Shown: positions 23,547 to 35,383, counted from the stretch's first letter. The stretch is 64,000 nucleotides of DNA from Elymus sibiricus (GCA_039707655.1 CM077668.1:65427086-65491085), one strand, 5' to 3'. Notes: generated from the letters alone by a model not told the origin. Numbers and translations are program-made.

Positions 23547-23861
23547 GACTGCCTGTATGAATCCCCCTTTCCAACTCCTTGGCCGAAGTTGAGTCTAGTC
23601 TTTGCAAAACGATTTTACTAACATGGTTGTGTGGCTTACGGGCCCACGTCGCCAATGGGTGGTATCAGGATCTTTTATTCCTCTTCCATACTCTGGGACT
23701 CTGATCTCTCTTCTTTTCGGGTTAAATGATTTTGCTAACACTAACATTAGGTTCTCGTGATCACATTCACCCGGAGAGCTGGATTATCTGCAAACATTTC
23801 TTTCCAATGTTATCATATGCTTCTCACACTGTCATTTGACATCTTGCACTACTTGTTTCAG
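23547..23861 (+). other. Gypsy leader before the extra ORF
   Basis: An untranslated leader of 315 bp. It ends 'acttgtttcag' immediately before the ATG at 23862, a good splice-acceptor match. Confidence 0.6.
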
Positions 23862-24614
23862 ATGCGTCCCGCAAGACAGCTTGTGCGCCAGACTATGGCT
23901 GTTGATGCGACTGGGTCCCCGGCCATTTTGGTCGATCTTTTGACCAGGCTGGGATATCGCTGGTACCCCGAGTACATAGTTTACGAGGATTGTCGCGAGT
24001 TCAACCAGGAGCAGTACCACGCTGTGGTTCGCATCTTTGATCGGCAGAACAACTCCATCACTGAGTTGCACACCTTTCATGGTGTTGGAGTGACTGTCGA
24101 CATGGCCGTCCATGATGCTGCCTATACTGCTGTTGCCCGTCTCCGTGGAGAGCACAACAGTCGCTTGGAGGAGACTGCTTTCAGATACATCCCGTATGCC
24201 CCCGCTGGGGATGAGACTGGATATTACTCTGCTGTCTGTACTCCTTACGTGCTACGTCATTATGACCCGCAGGTTTTGGTACAGTACACTCAGGCTCTGG
24301 ATCGCACTGCTCGAGCTCTTGCTGTCGAGTTGTACGCCACTCGTGCTCGTCTTTATGACGCTCTGACACAGTTGCTGCCAGCAGTCAGTGCGAGGATGCA
24401 TCCAGAGTATATCCATTACCCGCGCAGGACGGAGATGCCACCAGGTCTTGAGTGGCCTGCTGTTGGAGGTTGTACTCCTCCACGTGGTCCTCTTCTTCCA
24501 GTCCGGGACCAGGTTCTGCACCAGAGTGTTCACGGAGCGCAGGATCCTTATATCGAGGGTACCCTGCGTCGTCACCTGCAGCTGCCTGGCTTCAGTGGTT
24601 TTCTCCGACGTTGA
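23862..24614 (+). CDS. Extra gypsy ORF of unknown function, N-terminal half dsRBD-like (250 aa)
   Basis: An uninterrupted frame between PBS and gag, start ATG at 23862 (MRPARQLVRQTM). I do not recognise an assigned family. Residues about 16-95 show the pattern of a double-stranded-RNA-binding fold: helix (ILVDLLTRLGY), strands (EYIVYEDC, YHAVVRIFD, ELHTFHG), then GVGVTVDMAVHDAAYTAVAR, which parallels the GxGxSKKxAKxxAA segment. The lysines that contact RNA in the classic motif are absent. Residues about 140-175 are predicted helical and the C-terminus is Pro-rich. The frame is intact while gag-pol in the same element has five stops. From position it could be an accessory RNA-binding or structural protein, but that is inference. 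I recall similar ORFs in other Triticeae gypsy copies. Confidence 0.7.
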   Translation: MRPARQLVRQTMAVDATGSPAILVDLLTRLGYRWYPEYIVYEDCREFNQEQYHAVVRIFDRQNNSITELHTFHGVGVTVDMAVHDAAYTAVARLRGEHNSRLEETAFRYIPYAPAGDETGYYSAVCTPYVLRHYDPQVLVQYTQALDRTARALAVELYATRARLYDALTQLLPAVSARMHPEYIHYPRRTEMPPGLEWPAVGGCTPPRGPLLPVRDQVLHQSVHGAQDPYIEGTLRRHLQLPGFSGFLRR

Positions 24615-24861
24615 TGTAGCTATCGCTATGTCGCGTTGTTGTATCCCTCCACCGCGTGCCTGTGTGCCGCCTAGTTGTCTAGCTTTCCTTTTAGCTGTGG
24701 AAACGCTGGCTTGTAACCAAACCTATGTATGGATCTGTATGTCATATTTGACTATGATGTTGTATCTATTGCACTTCTATTTTTTGTGCGTGTTACTTCA
24801 TGAATGAATCCATACTTTTGCAATGCTCGTTGCTAAACTACCCCTGTTGAATTTTAGCAGG

Positions 24862-27800
24862 ATGGTTAGACCCTCAGGTCGTGGCCGTGGTGCCAACAAT
24901 CCACCACCGCCCGACTATATGGCTGCAATGATGCAACAATTCGAAATGCACCGTCAATTCATGTAAGGACTCATGGATCAGTTTCCTCGTCCCAATGCCA
25001 ACCAGCAGCCAGCCGCAATAACCTTGCAAGAGTTTGTGCGCCTGAACCCAACCATTTTTCGCAACTCAGTTCAGCTGCTTGATGCTGATGACTAGCTCCG
25101 CGGTATCACCTTTGAGATGGAGTCAGCCAATGTGGCCCCTGCTAGCTATGTCACTTTCGCCTCCTACTTCCTGAAGGGACCCGCAGCACAATGGTGGGAC
25201 ACTCACAGGCATACCCTACCTACTGGAACCATCATCACTTGGGTGGAATTACAAGCTGCTTTCCGTGCCCATTATATTCCGCAAGGAGTCATGGACCGGA
25301 AGAAGCGTGACTTTCGCAACCTTACCCAGGGCAACAAGTCTGTGGAAGCCTATTAGCGGGAATTTCTGGAACTATCTCACTATGCTGAAGAGGACATTGC
25401 TACTGATGCTCACAGACAGGGGAAGTTCCGTGAAGGGCTCAACCCTGACATCAAGCTTGCACTGCTAGTACAGGACTTTGCCGACTTCGCCACCTTGGTG
25501 AACAAGGCTATCCAGGTTGAGACTGGTCTGATGGATCATAAGGACGCTCTTAAGTGCACCCGTGAAGCGGGCTCATCTTCGAGCTCGTCTTCCTAGAAGC
25601 GCCGTATTTGGATCCCTCACAGCATGTACCGCCCGACTGTACCTGTTCCAAGGCCATCGTATGTTGCACCTCGTATGCCTCCTCCACCTCTGAGGCAGCC
25701 AAGACCTCAAGCTGCACCGTTTCGAGCTCCTGCTCCGCGTCCCGACAATGGACTCTGCTTCAAGTGTGGCCATCCAGGTCACCGTGCCAGAGACTGCTCC
25801 CAGAACCAGAATCAGCTTATGCTTCCACCAGCTGGCCGTGGTAACTATCAGCCCCGCAACAATAATGTCAGGCCTTCATATGGTCGTGGACAGGCTTCTC
25901 ATGTCAACATGGCTGAATCTCAAGATCAACCAGAAACTGTGATGGGTACTCTTCTTGTTAATTCAGTACCAGCTTCTGTTTTATTTGATTCAGGAGCATC
26001 GCATTCTTTCATCTCAGAAGAGTTTGCATTCATGCATGGCATTAGATATGAAAAGTTGCACCAACCGTTAGTGGTAAACACTCCCGCGGGCCAATGTCAA
26101 GCCTCTATGTTCAGCCCCGATGTTACCATTGAAATTGAAGGGGTGGACTTCCTTGCATTTCCTATTATTTTGAAGTCTTCCAAAGTTGACCTCATTCTGG
26201 GAATGGATTGGTTGAAGGCTCATACCGCCTTAGTCCATTGCGCTACCAAAGTCGTACAACTTCTGCACCCATCGGATGAGCTAGTAAATTACCATGCTCA
26301 TGTTGTTCAAAGTGCCGAGGCTCAGATCTATGCACTGAATGCATTGAACGCTTCACCTCTTGAGGGGATAGAAAATGTTCCAGTCGTTCGCGACTTCCAA
26401 GATGTCTTTCCGGAAGAACTTCCAGGAGTACCCCCTATTAGAGCTGTCGAGTTTGTCATCGACCTAAAACCAGGCACAACTTCTATTGCGAAGCGTCCTT
26501 ATAAGATGCCTCCGCATGAACTCCTTGAACTTAAGGAGGAACTCGACAAATCACTTCGTAAGGGTTTCATTCGTCCAAGTTCCTCTGCCTGGGGAGCACC
26601 TTCTCTCTTTGTCAAGAAGAAAGATGGTACAAATCGATTGGTCCAAGATTACCGGCCTATCAACCAAGCCACCATTCAGAACAAATATCCGCTTCCTCGG
26701 ATCAATGACCTGTATGATCAACTTGCTGGATCATCAGTGTTCTCTAAACTCGACTTGAGGTTGGGTTAAAATCAAATCCGCGTCCGCGAAGCGGATATTC
26801 CCAAGACCGCCTTCGTAACTTGCTATGGCTCTTATGAGTACACTGTCATGTCATTTGGCTTAACTAATGCTCCAGCAATATTCTCCCACCTGATGAATTA
26901 TATCTTCATGGATTACCTCGACAAATTCGTCGTGGTTTATCTGGATGATATCCTGGTATATTCCAAGAATAAGGAAGAACATAATGAACATCTTCGTCTT
27001 GTTCTAGAAAAGCTTCGAGAGCATCAGTTATATGCCAAATACTCCAAATGCGAATTCTGGTTATCTGAAGTAACCTACCTTGGTCATGTGATTTCCAAGG
27101 ATGGCATTGCTGTCAACCCAGAACGAGTTCAGGCTATTCTTGACTTGACTCCCCCGAAGAATGTCAAACATGTCAGAAGTTTTCTCGGACTCGCAAGCTA
27201 TTGCCGTCGATTTGTCGAGAACTTCTCAAAGATTGCCAAGCCTCTGACTAATCTGCTTCACAAAGGCGTTAAGTTTGAGTGGACAGATAAATGTCAGGAA
27301 AGTTTCCAGACCCTTAAGGACAAGCTGACCTCTGCTCCAGTGCTTGCTCCTCCGGATTCTCGTAAGGACTTCGTGATCTATTGCGACGCTTCTCGTCAAG
27401 GGTTAGGCTGTGTCCTGATGCAAGAACGCAGGGTGATTGCCTATGCCTCCCGACAGTTACGTCCTCATGAAGAGAATCACCCAGTACATGATCTTGAACT
27501 TGCTGCAGTGATATATGCATTGAAGCTATGGCGACATTACCTTCTCGGTAACCGATGTGAGATCTACACTGATCATCAAAGTCTGAAATATTTGTTTACT
27601 CAGCCGGATCTCAATCTCCGCCAACATCGATGGTTGGAAACGATTACGGACTATGATTGCGGTATTTCATATACCCCTGGCAAAGCTAATGTGATGGCCG
27701 ATGCCTTGAGCCGCAAGTCCTATTGTAACAACCTTACGGTTCAGCAAGCTCAACCCCATCTGTATGAAGAACTGCGCAAGCTGAACCTCCACATCGTTCC

Positions 27801-28455
27801 ACAGGGGTCTCTTAATACCCTGGTGTTACAGCCAGATATTGAGAAAGCTTTAAAGTCTGCGCAAGCAAAGGATGTTGAAGTTGATCAGATGAAAAGAGAT
27901 CTTAACCTTGAAAAGTACAGAGATTTCTCGCTTGCTGAAGATGGAACTTTGTATTTCAGAGACCGCATTGTGGTACCTCGGTTCGAGCTTATGACCGACA
28001 AAGTCATGAAGGAAGCACATGATACACCATTGTCTATTCATCCGGGTAGCACCAAAATGTATAGTGATCTCCGTCAAAGGTACTGGTGGTCTAAGATGAA
28101 GCAGGATATTGCTCGATATGTTGCCGAATGTGACATTTGCCGTCGCGTTAAAGCAGAACATCAGAAGCCTGCTGGAATTCTGCAACCGCTCCCTATTCCT
28201 GAATGGAAGTGGGACAATGTGCAAATGGATCTTATTACTGGTCTTCCCAGATCACAAAAGGGTCATGATGCTATTCTTGTCGTCATCGATCAACTCTCCA
28301 AAGTTGCACACTTTCTGCCAGTCAAGGAGACGATCACTGCTAGCCAGTTAGCAGATTTGTATATCTCCCGAATTGTATCACTCCACGGTATTTCAAAGGA
28401 GATCAGTTCAGACCGTGGCAGCCTCTTCACTTCTAAGTTCTGGGAAAGTTTCCAA
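24862..28455 (+). pseudogene. Gypsy gag-pol, first part (residues 1-1198), five in-frame stops
   Basis: The frame starts MVRPSGRGRGANN, preceded by an acceptor-like 'ttttagcag'. Gag includes AAQWWDTH. A CCHC knuckle lies at residues 299-312 ([14 protein letters not shown]). The protease is D376-S-G, reverse transcriptase has YLDD at 693-696, and RNase H, the integrase zinc region (CDICRRVK), D1123 and D1184 follow in the single frame. Stops lie at 24964 (TAA), 25093, 25354, 25594 (TAG) and 26767 (TAA). Three of the five are explained by C-to-T change in CAG/CTG (CHG) context. The reading frame stops at 28455 where CACTA A is inserted; 42589 continues it exactly. The element cannot make its own polymerase. 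Confidence 0.93.
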
Positions 28456-28469
28456 CACTAGTACAAAAC

Positions 28470-28745
28470 AGGGCTTTGGTCCAGGCCAGATAATTGCATT
28501 AGTCCCGGTTCTGTTACGAACCGGGACCAATGGGTGCATCAGTCCCGGTTCGTGAGGCCAGGGCGTCGGCCGGGCCACGGCAGGCACCAGTCCCGGTTCG
28601 TCTGACCCCTTTAGTCCCGGTTCCAGACACGAACCGGGACTAAAGGTCTTCGCTCCTGGCGCAGCCCCTTTAGTCCCGGTTGGTGGCTGGAACCGGGACT
28701 AAAGGTGTGTCTTCTGTCCCGGTTCTAGCCACTAACTGGGACTAA
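28470..28745 (+). repeat. Left subterminal repeats of CACTA A
   Basis: About eight copies of 'TCCCGGTT' or its complement 'AACCGGGA' are arranged as inverted pairs (for example 'agtcccggttggtggc...aaccgggact'). Such arrays bind the TNPA/TNP1-type protein in known CACTA systems. Confidence 0.85.
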
Positions 28746-28754
28746 AGAGATGCC

Positions 28755-28763
28755 TATATATAT
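28755..28763 (+). promoter_or_regulatory. TATA box of CACTA A transposase transcript
   Basis: TATATATAT follows directly after the subterminal repeats. The same arrangement exists in CACTA B on the minus strand (58944-58951), supporting a conserved promoter. Confidence 0.6.
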
Positions 28764-29328
28764 GCTCTCCCCTGCCCGCTCACTCCTCTGTTTTTTGGCC
28801 GGCCAGTGTGGGAGGTGTGTGCTGCTCTGCTCTCACCTCCTATGCACATGAGGTGTTCGATGAAATGCCCGAGTCACACTTAAGCTTTCTCCTCTCCAAG
28901 CTCGACCTCCAAGCTCCATTTTCCCCAAGATTTGTCTAGGTTTGGCGGTGCACCAATTACACAAGTGTTCTAAAAGGTTAGCAACTTCATCATTTCATCT
29001 CTCACTGCTAGTTTAGCTCATTTCAAATGCTGTAGAAATAGAGTGGTTTGTGGGTTTTAGTGGAGGAGTGTATGTGGGAGTTCTTTTGATTTAGATGCAC
29101 AATTTGAGCTGAAATTAACTTCTTAGAGTCTGCACATGTGTAGGGCGCCGTCCCCGTCCCCGTCCTCACCGCCGTCGATCGCCCGCGCCGATCTCGTCGC
29201 CGGCACCACCGTGGTGAGCCTCTTGTTCTTATCTTCTTTTTAAAAGAAAAAAATTCTTACTTGTATGATTTAGATAGATACTTGTATAATTTTCTTACTT
29301 TTATTATTGTTTGTTATTATATAGTGCC

Positions 29329-29760
29329 ATGACTTTGGTATCCGCCCCCGTCGGCCCTCGTCCTGTCTATGATTCGGATGTGGTATATTATCTTTTATTA
29401 TGATTTGTTTCATGTAGTGTTTATGACAATTATGCCGACCAACGTGACATAGATGTTTTTATCTAGGAGGTATGTGAACCGGAAATTCCAACTGACCCTC
29501 TTGTCGAGAGGTTAAATTTAGTTGAAAAAGAAAACAATTACTTGAAGAAAAAATTGAAAAGAATTTAGGAGGAGAAGATGGAATTGGAGTTGCATGTTGT
29601 CGATGTCGTCGATGATCACAAGATCAAGATGGATGCAATGCGCTTGAAGATTAGAAAGATTAGAAAATATGCCATTCATAATGAGGCTTGGTATCATTAT
29701 GCCGTTGGATCAATTGTTACCTTAGTTGCGATTATGATCGCATTTAAATGTTTTTCATAG
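29329..29760 (+). pseudogene. Small coiled-coil, C-terminal membrane-anchor ORF of CACTA A (one stop)
   Basis: Predicted exon 1 is 29329-29382 (MTLVSAPVGPRPVYDSDV) and exon 2 is 29467-29760, joined in phase 0 by a GT...AG intron. The 115-codon product has a heptad-like region (VERLNLVEKENNYLKKKLKR), a basic stretch and a C-terminal hydrophobic segment (GSIVTLVAIMIAF), like a tail-anchored protein. One TAG lies at 29566-29568. I do not know its function. It lies upstream of the transposase start, probably on the same transcript. CACTA B lacks it entirely: the corresponding interval is collapsed between 'gagcctctt' and 'ttttaattagatgctctagag'. Confidence 0.55.
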
Positions 29761-29980
29761 TTTCAATGTATGTTTTAATTAGATGCTCTAGAGAGCTATA
29801 TATTGTTCTATGAGAACTATATATTTATGAACTTTATGTATTTATTTTTTCAGTAATAACATTTGATCACTACTGTACTTTGGTTTTAATGTGATGATGA
29901 ACTTGTATTAATTTGGTCACTTCTCTATTCATGATGTTCTGTAATGGTTTTTGATACACTTAATTATATAATGCATGCAG

Positions 29981-30465
29981 ATGAACCGGCAATGGATGTA
30001 CGGTGACCGACGCACCTCCGAGTATCTTGAGGGCCTGCATAAATTTCTCGAAGTGGCTGAGGCAAACAAGCAGAATGGTTTTATGTATTGTCCATGCCCT
30101 GTCTGTGAGAATACGAAGGATTACTCTAACTTGAAAACCCTTCACGTCCACCTGCTTGAGAAGGGTTTCATGCCACACTATAATGTTTGGACCAAGCACG
30201 GAGAAAGAGGGGTTATGATGGAAGACAACGAAGACGAAGAGGATGATGACAACTATCCCCCTGAATACGGTGATACTGCAACAAGGGAAGCTGAAGATCA
30301 AGAGGAAACAGACGATGTGCCCGATGATGATCTTCGCCGGGTCATTGTTGATGCAAAGAGACAATGCCAAAGTGAAAGGGAGAAGTTGAAGTTCGATCGC
30401 ATGTTAGAGGATCACAAAAAAGGGTTGTACCCAAATTGCGAAGATGACAACACAAAGCTCGGTAC
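29981..30465 (+). pseudogene. TNP2-type CACTA transposase, first part
   Basis: This is the start of the En/Spm TNP2-like transposase (Transposase_21 class), which recognises and cuts the CACTA ends. ATG 29981 follows 'atgcatgcag'. The N-terminal transposase-associated domain includes MNRQWMYGDRR, FMYCPCPVCENTK and the HLLEKGFMPHY motif. An acidic stretch (DNEDEEDDD) follows. The frame is broken at 30465 by a solo LTR. CACTA B keeps the uninterrupted equivalent (LGTTLELLQW), which proves the join. Confidence 0.92.
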
Positions 30466-32566
30466 TGTAAGAGATATGCCCTAGAGGCAATAATAAATGA
30501 TATTGATTATCTCCCTGTTCATTATTACGTTTATGTTCCATGCTATAACTGCAATGATTCTCGAGTCTGCAAATAAAACGAGGCTTGGAGGGAAACTCAT
30601 GTGCACGTGTGGGATAATAAACGGTAAAATGTATTCCTAGTCAAGCCTCTATGACTGGCTCAAGTATTGCATGATGATCCTGTTTTCCTGATCATGGGCA
30701 TGGCTATGCCGGCAACTTTGAGGGCACAATGTTAGTAGAACACTTGTGTTGAATCGACCCGATTGATGCTATGCTATGAGATTCATTCGTCATAAGTTAA
30801 TGGTTAATAACACAGAGAAGTTAATGTTTGCATAATTCCTTAGACCATGGGAGTGTCGAGTTTCTTCATGCTTGCTTCATGAACTTTGGGGTTTGTTAAA
30901 CGTCATCCGTAAATGGGTGGCTATTACGGCGGCTTACGGGTTCATGGAAAAGTATGTTAAGTAACTTGATAGCTCAAGATTGGGATTTGCTCCTCCGACG
31001 ATGGAGAGATATCTCTGGGCCCTCTCGGTGTTACGGTATCCATCATCGTCTGGCCAGACACAAGTGTGATTTGATCACAGGGATGCCGGAACACAGAAAC
31101 GAGAAAAGAGAACAAAAACCAGCAACGAGGTAACTGGCATTGTGGACAAGTGTTGATCCACGAGGATGCCGATGTTTCTCACCTCGGGTATTTGTAACAT
31201 ATCGCGAAGCAACAGGAATAGCACACGGCAACTGGAGGTTCACTCGAATATTCATTCGTGTGGGTATAGGGGTCAATATGGGTGTCCACGGCTCCGATGT
31301 TGATCATTGATCGGAAAGTGTTCCGGGTCATGTCTATACTTCACCGAACCTATAGGGTCACACGCTTAAGGGTCATCTATCTGCTGAATACTAGACGGGG
31401 AGTCTGAGAGAAATTCACCGAAAAAGTTTCGGACGAAACGGAAACGTTCCGGAGAGGATATCGGAATAGTTCCGGTAAAACTGAAAAGTTGTTTCAGAGG
31501 ATACCATAAAGTCAGATTGGTTTCGGCACATGCCTGATAATTCTTGGAGGGTGCCAGACTCGTTCTGGAAACTTTCTGGAATTTTCTGGGATGAAAACCG
31601 GAAATGTTCCGGAGCTGCCGGAACCGCTTCAGATGCTTTTCGCAGATGAAAATCACTAAACCGGAATTGTTCCGGATCGCATTGAAACTTATTTTAGTGG
31701 GTACTGGAATTGTTCTAAGCCCACATAAATATTTTCAGTTCGACCGGACGCTGAAAAATGTCGTCGTGAATAGTGAAATCAGATTTATGGATATGGTTGG
31801 AAGTTGGCTTTCCACAAATATCTTCCCAAGATATTTTGGGATGACATGGCATTTTGGATATGCCCATCCTACCCCTTGTTTTTCCTATAAATAGAGGGGA
31901 GGAGGCAGCCCCATATGGATCATCCTTGCTCTCACATACACATGCCATGACATTTCTGGCTTCTCTCTCCCTCCCAGCGAAATAGTTTCGTAGAGCCGAA
32001 AGGCTGTCTGGGTTCCGGTGGGAACTAGTTCTGGACGGCGAAGCCCTGCCGGATAGATGACACCGTATGTGTGCAACTCTGTAGAGAGATCGTAGTTTCG
32101 GTCTTAGTTCGAGAGTGCCTCCCGAAGGGCTGTCCGAGTTACAGTTTGAGTTTCGGGTGTCCTCCCGAAGGGCTGTCCGAGTGACCCGCCCGAAGGGCTG
32201 TCCGTGAGGCCTCCCGGAGGGCTGTCCGAGGATCCGTCCGGTGGGACTATCCGAAGGACTGTCCAGAGGCCTCCCGGAGGGCTGTCCGAGGATCCGTCCG
32301 GTGGGACTATCCGAGGGACTGTCCCGATGCCTCCCGAAGGGCTGCCCGAAGATCCGTCCGGTGAGCTGACGTGGGAGTACATCCTCGCGGTTGGGAGGTT
32401 CTAAATCCTAGCTGCGGGGATCTGCACCGCCGATCGTCATCGACTCTACTTCCGCTGCGCTACGAGTCGGTAACGAAACAGATCAAACCTTGTATGCAGT
32501 CTCCATAGTGATCCTGGGCTGGTACGTAGGTCGGAAATTTTTTGTTTTCTGCTGCGTTCCCCAACA
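30466..32566 (+). mobile_element. Copia solo LTR inside the transposase (2101 bp, TSD GGTAC)
   Basis: It starts TGTAAGAGATATGCCCTAGA and ends GCGTTCCCCAACA. It is flanked by GGTAC at 30461-30465 and 32567-32571. CACTA B has the empty site with a single GGTAC. It belongs to the same family as the inverted LTR at 7442-8887. A tandem repeat lies near its end (32105-32365). No internal region remains, so it is a recombined solo LTR. Confidence 0.95.
32105..32365 (+). repeat. Tandem repeats in the solo LTR
   Basis: Repeats are based on 'cctcccggagggctgtccga' and 'ggatccgtccggtgggacta'. Two 64-bp units at about 32211-32338 are nearly identical; others are degenerate. Confidence 0.85.
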
Positions 32567-35383
32567 GGTACCACACTGGAATTGCTGCAATGGAAGGCAG
32601 ACAATGGTGTATCTGACAACGGATTTGGGAAGCTAGTGAAAATAATGAAGAAGAAGCTTCCAAAGGATAACGAATTGCCCGACAGTACGTACGAAGCAAA
32701 GAAGGTTCTATGCCCTCTAGGATTGGAGGTGCAGAAGATACATGCATGCCCTAATGACTGCATCCTCTACCGCGGTGAGTACGAGGATTTGAACGCATGC
32801 CCGGTATGCGGTGCATTGCGGTATAAGATCAGACGAGATGACCCTGGTGATGTTGAGGGTGAGCGCCCCAGGAAGAGGGTTCCTGCCAAGGTGATGTGGT
32901 ATGCTCCTATAATACCACGGCTGAAACGTCTGTTCAGAAACAAAGAGCATGCCAAGTTGATGCGATGGCACAAAGAAGACCGTAAGAAAGACGGGAAGTT
33001 GAGAGCACCCGCTGACGGGTCGCAGTGGAGAAAAATTGAGTGAAGGTGGGGGGACTTTGCAGGTGACGCAAGGAACGTATGGTTTGGGTTAAGCGCAGAT
33101 GGCAATAATCCTTTTGGGGAGCAGAGAAGCAATCATAGCACCTGGCCCGTGACTCTATGTATCTATAACCTTCCTCCTTGGATGTGCATGAAGCGGAAGT
33201 TCATTATGATGCCAGTGCTCATCCAAGGCCCTAAGCAACCCGACAACGACATTGATGTGTACCTAAGGCCATTAGTTGAAGAACTTTTACAGCTGTGGAA
33301 TGGAAAAGGTGTACGTGTGTGGGATGAGCACAAATAGCAGGAATTTGACCTACATGCGTTGCTGTTTGTAACCATCAATGATTGACCTGCTCTCATTAAC
33401 CTTTCAGGACAGACAAACAAGGGATACCACGCATGCACGCACTGTTTAGATGACACCGAAAGTATATATTTGGAGAAATGCAGGAAGAATGTGTACCTGG
33501 GACATCGTCGATTTCTTCCGACCAACCATCAATGTCGAAAGAAAGGCAAGCATTTCAAAGGTGAGGCAGATCACCGGAAGAAGCCCGCCCTCCGTACTGG
33601 TGATCACATACTTGATATGGTCAAGGATTTACAAGTAATCTTTGGAAAGGGTCCTGGCGGACAATCTGTTCCGAATGACGCTAAGGGACGCGCACCCATG
33701 TGGAAGAAGAAATCTATATTTTGGGACCTACCCTATTGGAAAGACCTAGAGGTCCGCTCTGCAATCGACGTGATGCACGTGACGAAGAATCTTTGCGTGA
33801 ACCTGCTAGGCTTCTTGGGCATGTATGGGAAGACAAAAGATACACCGGAGGCACGGGAGGACCAGCAACGTGTGCACGAAAAAGACGACATGCATCCAAA
33901 GCAGTATGAAGGTCCTGCCAGCTACGCTCTTACCAAAGAAGAGAAGGAAATCTTCTTTGAATGCCTGCTCAGTATGAAGGTCCCGTCTGGCTTCTCGTCG
34001 AATATAAAGGGAATAATAAATATGGCAGAGAAAAAGTTCCAGAACCTAAAGTCTCATGACTGCCACGTGATTATGACGCAACTACTTCCGGTTGCATTGA
34101 GGGGGCTTCTACCAGAAAACGTTCGATTAGCCATTGTGAAGCTATGTGCATTCCTCAATGCAATCTCTCAAAAGGTAATCGATCCAGAAATCCTACCAAG
34201 GTTAAAGAATGATTTGGTGCAATGTCTTGTCAGTTTCGAGCTGGTGTTCCCACCATCCTTCTTCAATATCATGACGCACGTCCTAGTTGATCTAGTCGAC
34301 GAGATTGCCATTCTGGGTCCTGTATTTCTACACAATATGTTCCCCTTTGAGAGGTTCATGGGAGTCTTAAAGAAATATGTTCGTAACCGTGCTAGGCCAG
34401 AAGGAAGCATCTCCATGGGCCGGCAAACAGAGGAGGTCATTGGGTTTTGTGTTGACTTCATTCCTGACCTTAAGCCGATTGGTCTCCCTCAATCGCGGTA
34501 TGAGGGGAGACTGACTGGAAAAGGCACGCTAGGAGCGGATTCAATAATATGTAGGGACGGGCATTCTTGGGCTCAAGCACACTACACAGTTCTACAGAAT
34601 TCTACCTTGGTGACCCCGTATGTCAATGAACACAAGAATATTCTGCGCTCCAAACACCCGGAGCAGTGTGACGACTGGATTACATGTGAACACATCAGGA
34701 CTTTCGGCAGTTGGTTGCAAACACATCTCATGGGTGACAACATTGTTGGAGATGAGCTGTACTCGTTGGCCAGGACACCATCTTTGACTGTATTGACTTA
34801 CCAAGGGTACGAGATAAATGGGAATACATTTTACACGATCGCCCAAGATCAAAAGAGCACCAACCAAAACAGTGGTGTCCGCTTTGATGCAGCAACCAAC
34901 AGGGGAAAGGACACATATTATGGTTACATAGTGGACATATGGGAACTTGACTATGGACATGATTTTAAGGTCCCTTTGTTTCGGTGCAAATGGGTCAATC
35001 GGTCAGGAGGTGGGGTACAGGTAGACCCGTAGTACGGAATGACAACAGTGGATCTCAACAATCTTGGGTACACAGACGAACCATTCGTCCTAGCCAATGA
35101 TGTGGCGCAGGTTTTCTACGTGAAGGACATGTCTACCAAACCGAGAAAAAGAAAAGATAAGGAAGCGAATACATCATACGATGAGCCAAAGCACCACATA
35201 GTTCTTTCAGGGAAAAGAGACATCGTGGGAGTGGAGGGCAAGACAGACATGTCTGAAGATTATGAAAAGTTTCATGAAATTCCTCCCTTCAAAGTGAAGG
35301 CTGACGCAAGCACCCTGTTAAACGATGAAGATTATCCATGGTTACGGCGCAATAAGAAAGGGACACACGCGTAGAAAAAGTGA
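32567..35383 (+). pseudogene. TNP2-type CACTA transposase, second part, with stops
   Basis: It continues the same frame (TLELLQWKADNGV). A Cys-rich motif (IHACPNDCILYRGEYEDLNACPVCG) and the core (HVTKNLCVNLLGF, LPVALRGLLPENVR) follow, to TGA at 35381-35383. Stops are at 33041 (TGA), 33335 (TAG), 33383 (TGA), 35030 (TAG) and 35372 (TAG). CACTA B shares the first two but not the others. The intact frame would be 1,098 residues, close to the 1,099 of B. Confidence 0.92.

Noticed and set aside
23657..23669. Second 'tggtatcagga' as an alternative primer-binding site
   Set aside because: It is 127 bp from the LTR end and matches the tRNA less well than 23534-23546.
33041..33063. TGA in the transposase explained as a short intron (GT at 33042 region to AG at 33060)
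   Set aside because: Skipping it would remove residues RRWGDFA that are expected in the family; a CGA-to-TGA change is simpler. RNA data could reverse this.
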